Origin: Desulfovibrionales bacterium
Lineage (GTDB): Bacteria > Desulfobacterota > Desulfovibrionia > Desulfovibrionales > Desulfonatronaceae
Assembly (NCBI GenBank): GCA_007693505.1
Contig: REDL01000055.1
Coordinates: 1-64,000, forward strand
Direction: 5' to 3'
Length of the DNA stretch: 64,000 nucleotides
Shown here: piece by piece, positions 52,225-64,000 of the stretch
Layout of the letters: every line of letters begins with the position of its first letter
How positions within the stretch are numbered: the first letter of the stretch is position 1
Position numbers and translations under genes: made by a program
Notes under the pieces: model-generated
What the model was told of the DNA's origin: nothing
What the model saw: the letters and a program-made list of their open reading frames with translations, nothing else
Databases searched by the model: none

Positions 52225-52501
52225 TCCGGCTTAGCAACAACGCCTTGATTTCGGCAATATCCTCCTTGGTGGCCAGCCCCAATTCCTTGGCAGCCTCGGC
52301 CACCTTCTCCTTGATCCTGGCATCCAGAGCGTCCGTCTCCTGCTGGGCACGCTGCTGGGCTTCCTCCACGAAGCGGTTCATTTCTTCCTTGCTGATGGCT
52401 CCCAACTGCTCCAGATCCTTAAGCTGGGCCTCGACTTTCTCTTTGGCCATAAATGCCGCTCCCAAGCCAATATGCAACAAATCGGTCGGCTTCATTATCA
52501 T
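52217..52501 (-). CDS. Phasin-like helical protein, AarF partner
   Basis: 94 residues, almost wholly helical, heptad-like (KEKVEAQLKDLEQLGAI ... EEAQQRAQQETDALDARIKE). Similar to short phasin-family or PhaF-like proteins that coat polyester granules or act with AarF in a pair seen across Desulfovibrio and Pseudomonads (from memory). AAAGGAGAAG precedes the ATG. Its stop lies inside the start of aarF, so translation is coupled. Confidence 0.82.
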   Translation of the reverse strand: MIMKPTDLLHIGLGAAFMAKEKVEAQLKDLEQLGAISKEEMNRFVEEAQQRAQQETDALDARIKEKVAEAAKELGLATKEDIAEIKALLLSRNA

Positions 52502-52650
52502 TCTTCTCCTTTCGGATGATTGTTCGCGGAACGCAACGCACCCGCTGCGTCGGTTCCTGGCCCATCGGCCTTTGTTCAGGGGTAGCCAAGTGCCATGGGT
52601 AGGTCAAGCCGGACCACCAATACCACCGTGGGCTGTTTTACCAACCCCTG

Positions 52651-52920
52651 CACAGTGAAACCTTTGCCACGGCCTCGGAACAGCAGTCCGCCGCCAGCGT
52701 GGAAGTCCGTCGGAGCGTCACGGCGGTCGCCAAAATATCAGGGCATACGAGCGAAATGATGCACCAGTCCGGCCGCACCATCGCGAACCTTGCCGACCAG
52801 GCGTTGAATTTGCAAAAACTTGCCGTGGAACTCAAAACATCATGGGTTCCGGATATCGCTCGTTGTCCACGTTTCCGAGAACTGCGTCGGATCAAGCCCA
52901 TGACCTTCAGGGCAATATAG
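52651..52920 (+). pseudogene. C-terminal remnant of a methyl-accepting chemotaxis protein
   Basis: In frame: HSETFATASEQQSAASVEVR, then RSVTAVAKISGHTSEMMHQ and LADQALNLQKLAVELKTS, the membrane-distal part of the signalling helix bundle that follows the hairpin tip. No start codon or upstream receptor sequence is present: only the last 65 residues or so survive, with a new tail to 52920. Confidence 0.75.
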
Positions 52921-53043
52921 CCTGACAGCCCAAATTGGAGGTATTTGACGGAGAGCATCGGCCCGGATATGCCCAGGAATGTCCTGCTTTTTCGGTCACT
53001 ATCCGTCTCCGGCAGCGTGGCGGCGACACGAACCAAAGGAGCC

Positions 53044-53439
53044 ATGATGGAAAAATTTTTCAATACCTCCGGGCCTGTCGACCCTGCCGAGCACTATACC
53101 TTGGCCCCTCTGCACCGCGTGGATTGGGAAGAAGTCCGTCATTTGATCAACACCAAACGCTATTTCGTCCTCCACGCCCCGCGCCAGACCGGCAAGACAA
53201 GCACCTTGCTGGCCATCATGGCCGAGCTGAACCGGGATAGCCGGTTTGCCTGCGCCTACGCCAACATCGAAGGCGCTCAGGCGGCCCGAGGAAATGTAAC
53301 CGAAGGAATTCCCGCAGTGTGCAGCGCTGTTGCCGGCGCCATCCGACTGCACCTGCAACAGCCCGAGGTATTCGAGTGGTTGGACTCCAGGAGACGGGAA
53401 GAGTTCGGGACGCGGGAGATCGAGGCTTGGGGGTGTTGA
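53044..53439 (+). pseudogene. Truncated AAA ATPase gene
   Basis: 131 residues. MMEKFFNTSGPVDPAEHYTL, then LINTKRYFVLHAPRQTGKTS is the start and Walker A of the large AAA ATPase (AAA_14/NACHT-like) family normally 400-500 residues long. It runs through YANIEGAQAARGN, then leaves the family after FEWLDSRR and stops. No Walker B or sensor motifs remain. AAAGGAGCC precedes the ATG. Product, if made, could bind ATP but not cycle. Confidence 0.7.
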
Positions 53440-57538
<4,099 letters not shown>

Positions 57539-57580
57539 TCTCCAGGTCTTCAGCGGGTTATCCCGTTTCAACGGCTTCCA

Positions 57581-57632
57581 AACACCAACGCCGGGCCTGT
57601 TTTCAACAGGCCCGGCGTTGGTGTTTTCGTTT
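57581..57632 (+). terminator. Perfect 21-bp hairpin after por
   Basis: AACACCAACGCCGGGCCTGT plus T (57581-57601), loop TTC, and the exact reverse complement (57605-57625), then TTCGTTT. A textbook terminator stem, with a broken T-run. It may also serve the convergent operon ending at 57668. Confidence 0.85.
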
Positions 57633-57667
57633 ACGGCATGCCTGCTTGGGCCATAAAACAAAAGCAA

Positions 57668-58453
57668 TCAGGGCAACGAGTCACTCACCACGTACGCACC
57701 GCTGATTATTTTGCCGGTCCCATCTTCGCCCTGGCGCAATTCCTGCCACCATTTAACCGCCTGCCAAATGGCTTCCGGGCAGCAGCTGTGGTTGGCCAAG
57801 CCCGGGGTCAAATCGTAGTTTACCGCGGAAAACACGGCATCCATGCACACCGCTCCTGGAAGCCCCAGTCCCTCCAGCAGCGGGTTGGGCGCAACGCCCC
57901 AGCCGTAGGCCAGCCAACGGGCCAGGAGTTCGGTGGCATTGACTACGTTGGATTGCTTCTTGAATTGCTCCAGCGCCTCGAATACGGGCCCGCAGGCAAC
58001 GGGAATGCGCAGAACAGCGATATTGGGGAACCGCTTCGGTTCCAAAAACGGCTCCATGGTCATTTCCTGAAGGGCATTGGTCAGCGGAGGAAATCCAAAC
58101 CCGTTCTGGGGTGTAAGGCTGATGCCGAAGAGTTGGGGCAGGTTTTGGCTGGACGTGGAGGCCGCCTTGGGCGCGGCTTGGGCGCTGACCTGGGTCCCAA
58201 CCTGAGCCGGGTCGGCCAAGATAAACACATCGGACCAATGGCTGGGACTGAGGTCATGCCGGGCATGGCTCTGGGCTGTGCGCAAGCGGTGGGAAAGCAC
58301 GTCCTTGCCTCCGAGGAGGAGCAGTACCGTTGTCCCATCAGTGGCATCAATGTGGTCGCGCAACCATTCCAGGTTGTCCTGGCCGCGGGAGCGCTGCGCC
58401 TTGATAAGCTGAGCGTTACCTTTTTTCGCCGGGGATTGATGAATATCGAGCAT
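57668..58453 (-). CDS. Hypothetical protein of the GMC/PhoD operon
   Basis: 261 residues, no signal or membrane segment. N-terminal LDIHQSPAKKGNAQLIKA, then VLLLLGGKDVLSHRLR, and a C-terminal half with NATELLARWLAYGWGVA and CMDAVFSAVNYDLTPGLA and SCCPEAIWQAVKWWQEL. No family recognised. AAGGAG precedes the ATG at 58453. Seventeen bases separate it from the phosphatase gene, so it is the last of a three-gene operon. Confidence 0.75.
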   Translation of the reverse strand: MLDIHQSPAKKGNAQLIKAQRSRGQDNLEWLRDHIDATDGTTVLLLLGGKDVLSHRLRTAQSHARHDLSPSHWSDVFILADPAQVGTQVSAQAAPKAASTSSQNLPQLFGISLTPQNGFGFPPLTNALQEMTMEPFLEPKRFPNIAVLRIPVACGPVFEALEQFKKQSNVVNATELLARWLAYGWGVAPNPLLEGLGLPGAVCMDAVFSAVNYDLTPGLANHSCCPEAIWQAVKWWQELRQGEDGTGKIISGAYVVSDSLP

Positions 58454-58470
58454 GAGCAATAACTCCTTGT

Positions 58471-59952
58471 TCAGTGCAGGTTGATGCTCCGCGAGTACAA
58501 TTCTCTGTCCAAACGGGGCTGACGGCTTTTTCCGTCAACAGCCCAGTGCCGGATCCGGGCCGAAAGCCGGGGTCCATTGCGGAAGAAGGACAACAGGGCG
58601 ATCTGGTCGCCTTTGAGCGTGTCCAGTACCTCTCCCTCGGCATGGGATCGGGTTCGCCCCTCTGCCGTGAATGGCCCGAGGCGGGTGGAGGGTGTGCTGT
58701 GCCGGGGCCACTGCGTTTCCTGAAAAAAAAGGCGTCCCAGGCCGGCTCCGGCTGTTTTCAAGGTATCCACGCCAACGGTATGCACCAGGGCCACCGGTGA
58801 GGTGATGACCTCGTAGATGTCGCCGAAGTGCTGAGGCATTCGGCTCCGGGCCACCAGATTACGTCCCCAGTGCACGTCGCCACTGACACAGATCAATGGT
58901 TTGGCGGCCTGCTTGAGGGTCACGGCCACCTCATGAAAGTCGTCGTAATTGGGCAGTTCCCAGTCGGCCAGGGAGCCCCGAACGGCATTCACCTTTTCCG
59001 CGAACAGAGACTGGCCGGAGACAAATACACCGTGCAGCCCCTGGGAGTTGATCCGCCCAATCCACTGTTGCAGTTTTTTCCTGGCTTTCGCGGTCATGAA
59101 ATGCCGCGTCGTTCGCTCGATGCGGGTATCCGCAATGAACAGGGAAATCGGTGGAATGTCGAGGATCAGCGGGTAAGGAGGCTCCTCTCCGTTCAACGGC
59201 ATGGGAGCCTGAAAGCCGGCAAACATAGCCAGGGCAGCGGTCCGGTAGCGCCCCCGGCCCTCTGCTGTCCAGGAATGACGGATGATCGGGCTGGGATGTG
59301 GGGCATTGTTCCAGAGTTCATGATCATCGGCCATGGCCGCATAGGGCGCGGCCCGCAAAACATGTTCAAACCCTGGGTTGGCCAGATTCGCCCAGTTGTT
59401 CAGGTATTTTTGTTCGAAATTGCCGGCCAGGCCCGCGACACTCCCAGGCAGAGCCTCGAATGTGGGTAAGTCAAGATAGACCTGGTCCCCCATCAGGATG
59501 CTCATGTCCGGCCGGGCCTTTGCTCCATGATGGGCGCAAGCCTTGGTCAGCAAGGAAACCGCCTGGGCAAGGTACCCCTTGTTTGCCTGGCGTTCATGAT
59601 AGCAGGAACTGAGCAGGATATGAAATCCTGCTTCAGAAATGGCCCGCGGCAGGGTTCGCGAGTGAATTTCCTGGGCCATGTCCGGTGCCTCGACGTCCTG
59701 TGCCCGAATGGAATAGCTGGTTGCCGAGGCCAATCCGGCAAACTCATACATTCCCGTCCAGGTGCGCGGTTCCGTCGGGTCCGTGGCCAGTTCATCGGAA
59801 CGAACCGGCTGCAACGGACGCAGGGGAAATGGGCTGACGGGCACACCGTCCAGACTCCACGCTATCCGAGGCATTGATTTCCGCTTGGTGGCCCCGATCC
59901 AGACTCGCAAGCAATCCGGTGCGGCGACCTGGTTGTAAAGGATCAGATGCAT
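58471..59952 (-). CDS. PhoD-like metallophosphatase
   Basis: 493 residues. An N-terminal fibronectin-like domain (about 1-100, with YEFAGLASATSYSIRAQD) precedes a calcineurin-like core: HILLSSCYHERQ, SILMGDQVYLDLP (metal Asp), MADDHELWNN and ICVSGDVHWGRN. Unlike secreted PhoD there is no Tat signal, so it appears cytoplasmic. Probably hydrolyses a phosphodiester or phosphomonoester produced or used by the neighbouring GMC enzyme; the substrate is unknown. GGAGAG before the ATG at 59952; an in-frame GTG is nine bases upstream. Confidence 0.85.
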   Translation of the reverse strand: MHLILYNQVAAPDCLRVWIGATKRKSMPRIAWSLDGVPVSPFPLRPLQPVRSDELATDPTEPRTWTGMYEFAGLASATSYSIRAQDVEAPDMAQEIHSRTLPRAISEAGFHILLSSCYHERQANKGYLAQAVSLLTKACAHHGAKARPDMSILMGDQVYLDLPTFEALPGSVAGLAGNFEQKYLNNWANLANPGFEHVLRAAPYAAMADDHELWNNAPHPSPIIRHSWTAEGRGRYRTAALAMFAGFQAPMPLNGEEPPYPLILDIPPISLFIADTRIERTTRHFMTAKARKKLQQWIGRINSQGLHGVFVSGQSLFAEKVNAVRGSLADWELPNYDDFHEVAVTLKQAAKPLICVSGDVHWGRNLVARSRMPQHFGDIYEVITSPVALVHTVGVDTLKTAGAGLGRLFFQETQWPRHSTPSTRLGPFTAEGRTRSHAEGEVLDTLKGDQIALLSFFRNGPRLSARIRHWAVDGKSRQPRLDRELYSRSINLH

Positions 59953-59994
59953 GCGTGGCACTCTCCGCTCAGGCCGAAAATCCGGCCATTGGAT

Positions 59995-61683
59995 TTAGGT
60001 GTCCAGAATGTGCTGCGCGGCAAAGTCCGCAAACGCGGCAATAGTCAAGCTGGGGTTGGGACCAATGGAGTCTGGCATGACCGCGCCGTCCAGGACAAAC
60101 AACCCAGGGTGGCCAAAAACCTGCCCGTAGCGATCCACCACCCCCTCGCCGGCATTCCGGCCCATGGGACAACCACCCAGGGGGTGCACGGTAATTGGAC
60201 GGCGGAATATCCTGCTCAAGGGGTTATGGATCACTCTTGCGTCCATGGTCCCGGCAACTTGGCCACAGATTTCGGTTACCCGCTGGAAATAGGCTCGGGA
60301 AGGTTTTGGACTCCAGGAGACATCCAGGTACTGATGGTCCTTGACCTGACGCAAGCTCATCCGCCCGTCGGGCATGTCGCGGCCCATCACCAACAAGGGC
60401 AAAAGGCTCGATGACATGATGCCGTTACTGAGCAATGCTGAAACTTCCGCACTGACCTCGCTCACCGGCGAATTGGTCCACCAGGCCAGGAGTCGACGCT
60501 GCAATCCCCTGGCAAAACGACCCAAATTTCCGCCCACATTGGCTGCTTCCACAAGCCAATTCACAATCTGTGGATACCCAGCGTCCTCAAGGTAGAACCC
60601 GCGCTCCCCGGGTTTGCCGCCCGGATCCAGTGCATCCCGACCCAGGATGGCGCTGGTGATCACCGGGCCGAAACTGGGCTCAAGACGCCTGGGACCGCCC
60701 TGCTCGTCCCGGGCTTGGGTGGCAAAGGCCAGCAGGTCGCCGTTAGTGGAGTACCGGGTGCCCAGGGCAGGACTCAGGCCAGGGAGCGAAGGACGATTCT
60801 TGAGTAGCAGGTAGGTCGAACCCAGGGCGCCCGCAGCCAAAATGAGCCGCTTGGCCGAGATGGAGACGCGTTGAACCGGACGATGGCCATCATTCGGGTC
60901 ATGCCTGTCGTAACTCACCCGATACCCTTCGCCCTCCAACGGTTCAATCCGTTTCACGTCGCACAGGGTGCGCAGATCCGCTCCAGATTGTCGGGCCAGG
61001 GAAAGATAATTCAAGTCCAGGGTGTTCTTCGATCCGTAGTTGCAACCCACGTCGCACTCCCCGCAGAGCCGACAGGTCTGGCGTTCCACGCCGTGCAGAT
61101 TCGGGTAGGAATCGTTGATCAGCTGACCAGGACTCGGGGGAGAGCCGCCATCCACGGCGAAGGTCACGGCGAGATTGGGGAGTTCCCAGGCTAGCCCGAG
61201 TTTGGCCGCGGCATCTCGCATGGCCAGGGTTTTCGGGGTTTGCTTGTAGGGCCCCTGATTACTGTGAAAGGGATAAGGCTGGGCGCCAAGGATTTTTTCC
61301 ACGGCGTCATAGTGCGGTTCGAGATCGGCCCGTTGCACGGGCCATGGCAACGAATGTCCGCGCCCATCCTCCCGGACGAACCACCGTTCGGGTTTGCGAA
61401 TCAGCACATTGGCATAGATCAGCGATCCACCACCCAACCCGCTGGCCACTAGGGCCTCGCTGGCCTGGAAGGACCAGAAACTGAACATCCCGAACAGATC
61501 CTGGCGGGGATCCCAAAAGTTACGGCGGACAGCCTGGGGGCTGCGGGGAAAGGATCCAGGGACATACGCCTGGCCCCGTTCCAGGACGCAAACCTGCTGA
61601 CCGGCCTCGGTCAAGCGATAGGCTGACACGGCCCCGCCAAAGCCGGATCCGACAATGATCGCGTCGAAATGTTCCAAAGGCAT
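59995..61683 (-). CDS. GMC oxidoreductase, cholesterol-oxidase-like, with extra Cys cluster
   Basis: 562 residues. FAD motif FDAIIVGSGFGGAVSAYRL and CVLERG; LGGGSLIYANVLIR; CRLCGECDVGCNYGSKNTLD (four Cys with CxxCxxCxxxC spacing, as in the GMC group next to cholesterol oxidases); IRPITVHPLGGCPMG-type C-terminus (RRPITVHPLGGCPMGRN) and DGAVMPDSIGPNPSLTIAA. Probable sterol/hydroxy-steroid-like or polyol oxidase, substrate unknown. First gene of the operon with the PhoD-like and unknown genes. ATG at 61683, weak ribosome site. Confidence 0.88.
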   Translation of the reverse strand: MPLEHFDAIIVGSGFGGAVSAYRLTEAGQQVCVLERGQAYVPGSFPRSPQAVRRNFWDPRQDLFGMFSFWSFQASEALVASGLGGGSLIYANVLIRKPERWFVREDGRGHSLPWPVQRADLEPHYDAVEKILGAQPYPFHSNQGPYKQTPKTLAMRDAAAKLGLAWELPNLAVTFAVDGGSPPSPGQLINDSYPNLHGVERQTCRLCGECDVGCNYGSKNTLDLNYLSLARQSGADLRTLCDVKRIEPLEGEGYRVSYDRHDPNDGHRPVQRVSISAKRLILAAGALGSTYLLLKNRPSLPGLSPALGTRYSTNGDLLAFATQARDEQGGPRRLEPSFGPVITSAILGRDALDPGGKPGERGFYLEDAGYPQIVNWLVEAANVGGNLGRFARGLQRRLLAWWTNSPVSEVSAEVSALLSNGIMSSSLLPLLVMGRDMPDGRMSLRQVKDHQYLDVSWSPKPSRAYFQRVTEICGQVAGTMDARVIHNPLSRIFRRPITVHPLGGCPMGRNAGEGVVDRYGQVFGHPGLFVLDGAVMPDSIGPNPSLTIAAFADFAAQHILDT

Positions 61684-61935
61684 GGATAACCAGCATCTGT
61701 TGTAGTGAAGAATAGAGGTTTGATATAGTAAAAGGTTGAGGAAGACAATCTCGTCAGGGCCAGGGAGAGCGTTTCTCTTCCTCATTGATTTTGACTTGAC
61801 CGGCTCCCTCCAGTACCGTGAGATGGATTTTGAGAAACGAATGCGGCCTTTTCAGGTTTGCGACTCCAGGTTCATTTTGGCGACTGCAACGCATATCCTG
61901 CGTTACTGTTCATGATTTTTTTCAGGAATTCGTTC

Positions 61936-62934
61936 ATGCCTCGATTTATCATGCCCGACTTGGAACATACCCCGGAGGGTGACGTCCGCCACGTGGGTGT
62001 GGAGATGGAGATGGCCGGCCTAGAGTTGCCGGTCATGGCCAAGATTGTCTCCCAGCTTTTTGGTGGCCGGGTGCTCGCCAAAAGCCCTTTTGAGATCGAC
62101 ATCATTGATACCGACCATGGCGACTTCAAGGTGGAGCTGGACGCCAGTCTGCTGAAAAACCACGAATATCAGCCCTACCTGGCCAAGGTCGGCATCACCA
62201 TGAACTCCTTGGAGGATCAGGAGGCGTTTGATGCCTTGTTGGCTCGGTTGGCGGCAAACATTGTCCCCAGTGAAATTGTCGCCCCCCCGGTTCCGATTGT
62301 CTCCCTGGAGGACATGGATACGTTGCGCGCCGAACTGCGACAGGCCGGGGCCAAAGGCACCCGGGCGGCAGTGGTCTATGCTTTCGGCGTCCAGTTCAAC
62401 GTGGAGGCCGCAGGTTTGGATCCAGCCTACCTGCGGGACATGCTTCGGGCCTATGTCTTGCTCCATGACCGGCTCAACGAGCGTGGCACGGTGGACCTCT
62501 CTCGCAAGATCGCCCCATACATTCGGGCCTTTCCCGGCGCATACATCCGCCTGATTCTGGAAAAAAACTACAATCCCAACCTTCACGTCCTGATACGCGA
62601 CTACTTGGTCCACAACCCCACGCGCAACCGCCCCCTGGATATGCTGCCACTCTTCGCGCACCTTGAGCCGGACTTGGTTATGAACGCTCCGGTGGAAAAA
62701 CATTTGATCAAACCCAGGCCGACATTTCATTACCGTCTGCCCAACTGTCAGATCGACGAACCGAACTGGTCGCTCCTCCAGCCCTGGAACGACTGGATCA
62801 TGGTGGAAAAACTCGCGGCCGACACCGACCGTCTGGATCAACACAGCCGGGCCTTCCTGGAAAAGCCGGGGGAGGTCGTGGCCCACATGGTGGATGAATG
62901 GGTGGACACGCTCGGAACATGGTTGAAACAGTGA
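61936..62934 (+). CDS. Amidoligase-family enzyme
   Basis: 332 residues. RHVGVEMEMAGLELPVM is the core G-x-E-x-E strand of the glutamine-synthetase-like amidoligase fold, followed by DFKVELDASLL and later PLDMLPLFAHLEPDLV and ERGTVDLSRKIAPYIRAFP. Aravind and colleagues described such amidoligases coupled to class-I glutamine amidotransferases, thought to build novel peptide- or polyamine-like metabolites. CAGGAA precedes the ATG at 61936 (another ATG at 61912). It overlaps the amidotransferase gene. Confidence 0.85.
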   Translation: MPRFIMPDLEHTPEGDVRHVGVEMEMAGLELPVMAKIVSQLFGGRVLAKSPFEIDIIDTDHGDFKVELDASLLKNHEYQPYLAKVGITMNSLEDQEAFDALLARLAANIVPSEIVAPPVPIVSLEDMDTLRAELRQAGAKGTRAAVVYAFGVQFNVEAAGLDPAYLRDMLRAYVLLHDRLNERGTVDLSRKIAPYIRAFPGAYIRLILEKNYNPNLHVLIRDYLVHNPTRNRPLDMLPLFAHLEPDLVMNAPVEKHLIKPRPTFHYRLPNCQIDEPNWSLLQPWNDWIMVEKLAADTDRLDQHSRAFLEKPGEVVAHMVDEWVDTLGTWLKQ

Positions 62935-63731
62935 ACGCCGCACGCCCAATTATCGGTGTCACCGGACCGGATCATGGTGGACTGGCCGCCTGGTGGTTCA
63001 CCAAACTGGCAGTATGGCGCGCCGGTGGGCGTGCTCGACGGATCACTCCAAGGCGGCCATGTCATGTCCAGGAGTTGGACGGACTGATCCTTGGCGGGGG
63101 CGCGGATGTCGCGCCGGATCTCTATGGGGCGGAATCCTTGCCGCAACCGGAAGAAATGACCCGCGGCGAAGTTGGCCTGTTCCGTCGCGGACTGGCCTTG
63201 CTGGCCTTTCCGCTGATGTTCCTGATTCGAAGGCTCCTGACCACCCGCAATCCAGGTCTGAACAGAAACCGCGACAAGCTGGAGCAGGATTTGCTTCGCG
63301 CAGCACTTGATAATAATCTGCCCATGCTGGGCATCTGCCGTGGTGCGCAATTGATCAATGTGACCATGGGAGGAACGCTGCACCAACACCTGACGGGATT
63401 CTACCAGGAGTCCCCGAATATTCGCAGCCTGCTGCCCCGCAAACAGATCATGGTGGAGCCGGATTCCTGTTTGGCCAGAATCCTGGGATGCGAAACCTGC
63501 GGGGTCAACGCGCTGCACGACCAGGCCGTGGACAGGCTAGGTGAGGCCGTGCGCATTGTAGCCAGGGAGCCCAACGGGGTCATCCAGGCCGTGGAATTGA
63601 CCACCAAGCCCTTTGCTGTCGGCGTTCAGTGGCACCCAGAGTACCTCCCCCACCACCCCCGCCAGCAGCGTCTTTTTCAATCTTTGGTGGATACCGCCGG
63701 GCAGTCTCACTCTGTAAAACAAGACCAGTAA
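62919..63731 (+). CDS. Class-I glutamine amidotransferase (PuuD-like)
   Basis: 270 residues. Peptidase_C26/gamma-glutamyl-hydrolase type: RPIIGVTGPDHGG, GLILGGGADVAPDLYG, MLGICRGAQLINVTMGGTL with the nucleophile Cys, NALHDQAVDRLG and VQWHPEYLPHH with catalytic His/Glu. Start: ATG at 62919, or GTG at 62931 whose GTGA overlaps the amidoligase stop. It should either hydrolyse the gamma-glutamyl amide made by the amidoligase or supply ammonia. Paired with it in one transcript. Confidence 0.9.
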   Translation: MVETVNAARPIIGVTGPDHGGLAAWWFTKLAVWRAGGRARRITPRRPCHVQELDGLILGGGADVAPDLYGAESLPQPEEMTRGEVGLFRRGLALLAFPLMFLIRRLLTTRNPGLNRNRDKLEQDLLRAALDNNLPMLGICRGAQLINVTMGGTLHQHLTGFYQESPNIRSLLPRKQIMVEPDSCLARILGCETCGVNALHDQAVDRLGEAVRIVAREPNGVIQAVELTTKPFAVGVQWHPEYLPHHPRQQRLFQSLVDTAGQSHSVKQDQ

Positions 63732-63867
63732 AGATTCCACGCTCTCACGAATCTTACCCCGTTCGCACTGGCAACCCTCGTCCTCCATTGTCACTGAATT
63801 ATTTCGGATTTTCATCCGCAATCCTCTCCAATAGCAGAATACAGCACACAACCTCCGGGAGCAATCA

Positions 63868-64000
63868 ATGCATCGACACGACCCAACGAACAGCAAAGAA
63901 TCAGCAAAAAACAACGGCCCCAGGGTCTGGCCGGGAAACCCCAACCCCCTTGGTGCAACCTGGGACGGCTCCGGAGTGAACTTCGCCCTGTTCTCGGCCT
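63868..64000 (+). CDS. glgX: Partial gene, glycogen debranching enzyme GlgX
   Basis: 44 codons, open at the window edge. [20 protein letters not shown] and FALFS are the CBM48 start of GlgX/isoamylase-type debranching enzymes. GGGAGCAATCA before the ATG. Would act with the glucan phosphorylase at 27534. The first 17 residues are an unusual hydrophilic lead. Confidence 0.85.
   Translation, partial: MHRHDPTNSKESAKNNGPRVWPGNPNPLGATWDGSGVNFALFSA

Overview
The window (about 57-60% G+C by eye) looks like a chromosomal segment of a sulfate-reducing deltaproteobacterium, probably Desulfovibrionales and perhaps a halotolerant or haloalkaliphilic lineage such as Desulfonatronum. Support: a single-chain pyruvate:ferredoxin oxidoreductase of Desulfovibrio length, an aldehyde:ferredoxin oxidoreductase with a polyferredoxin partner, a choline/betaine locus (FadR-type regulator, GMC dehydrogenase, betaine-type binding protein), and many Desulfovibrio-like housekeeping genes. 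The genus is inference; there is no rRNA or tRNA gene in the window to test it.

Layout. 1-5.4 kb (minus): cinA-like gene, then a tightly packed set made of a DUF2207-type membrane protein with a C-terminal (Cys-His-Ser-Ala)n tail, a PqqD-like/radical SAM/SPASM enzyme overlapping it by ATGA, and a membrane protein 13 bases on. This is the best candidate for an undescribed system. 5.7-10.5 kb (plus): PAS histidine kinase, pdxJ, acpS, a TrmH-type methyltransferase and a Sua5/YrdC protein. 10.8-12.6 kb: glycosyltransferase pair, then a decayed brnT beside intact brnA. 12.8-19.2 kb (minus): AOR and ferredoxin; binding protein, GMC dehydrogenase and GntR regulator. 19.6-27.2 kb: thiouridylase-like PP-loop enzyme, Na+/Ca2+ exchanger, VKOR-thioredoxin fusion, shikimate kinase, prmA, Uma2, argD, dut. 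27.5-36.2 kb (plus): glucan phosphorylase, PaaK-like ligase, ilvE, cyclophilin, HDOD protein.

The accessory stretches (33.9-37.6, 40.8-43.3 and 52.6-53.9 kb) are graveyards. They hold an N-terminal scrap of an Acr3-like arsenite transporter, a decayed copy of a toxin gene beside its intact toxin-antitoxin pair, 90-base direct repeats around that pair, a biotin-synthase-like gene broken three ways, the tail of a chemotaxis receptor, a truncated ATPase, and three families of dispersed or tandem repeats.

37.6-40.8 kb (minus) is an ABC export-like operon with a DUF4857 protein. 43.3-52.5 kb carries mtgA, an MFS transporter, a metallo-beta-lactamase hydrolase, an NlpE/META lipoprotein, a beta-phosphoglucomutase-like HAD, a DMT exporter, and an AarF kinase overlapping a phasin-like gene. 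53.9-57.6 kb is the large por gene ending at a perfect 21-bp hairpin. 57.7-61.7 kb (minus) is a GMC oxidoreductase/PhoD-like phosphatase/unknown operon. 61.9-63.7 kb pairs an amidoligase with a class-I glutamine amidotransferase, and the window closes inside a glycogen debranching enzyme that fits with the glucan phosphorylase at 27.5 kb. Start sites below were often moved downstream of the longest open frame where a Shine-Dalgarno match or a 4-base stop/start overlap decided it.
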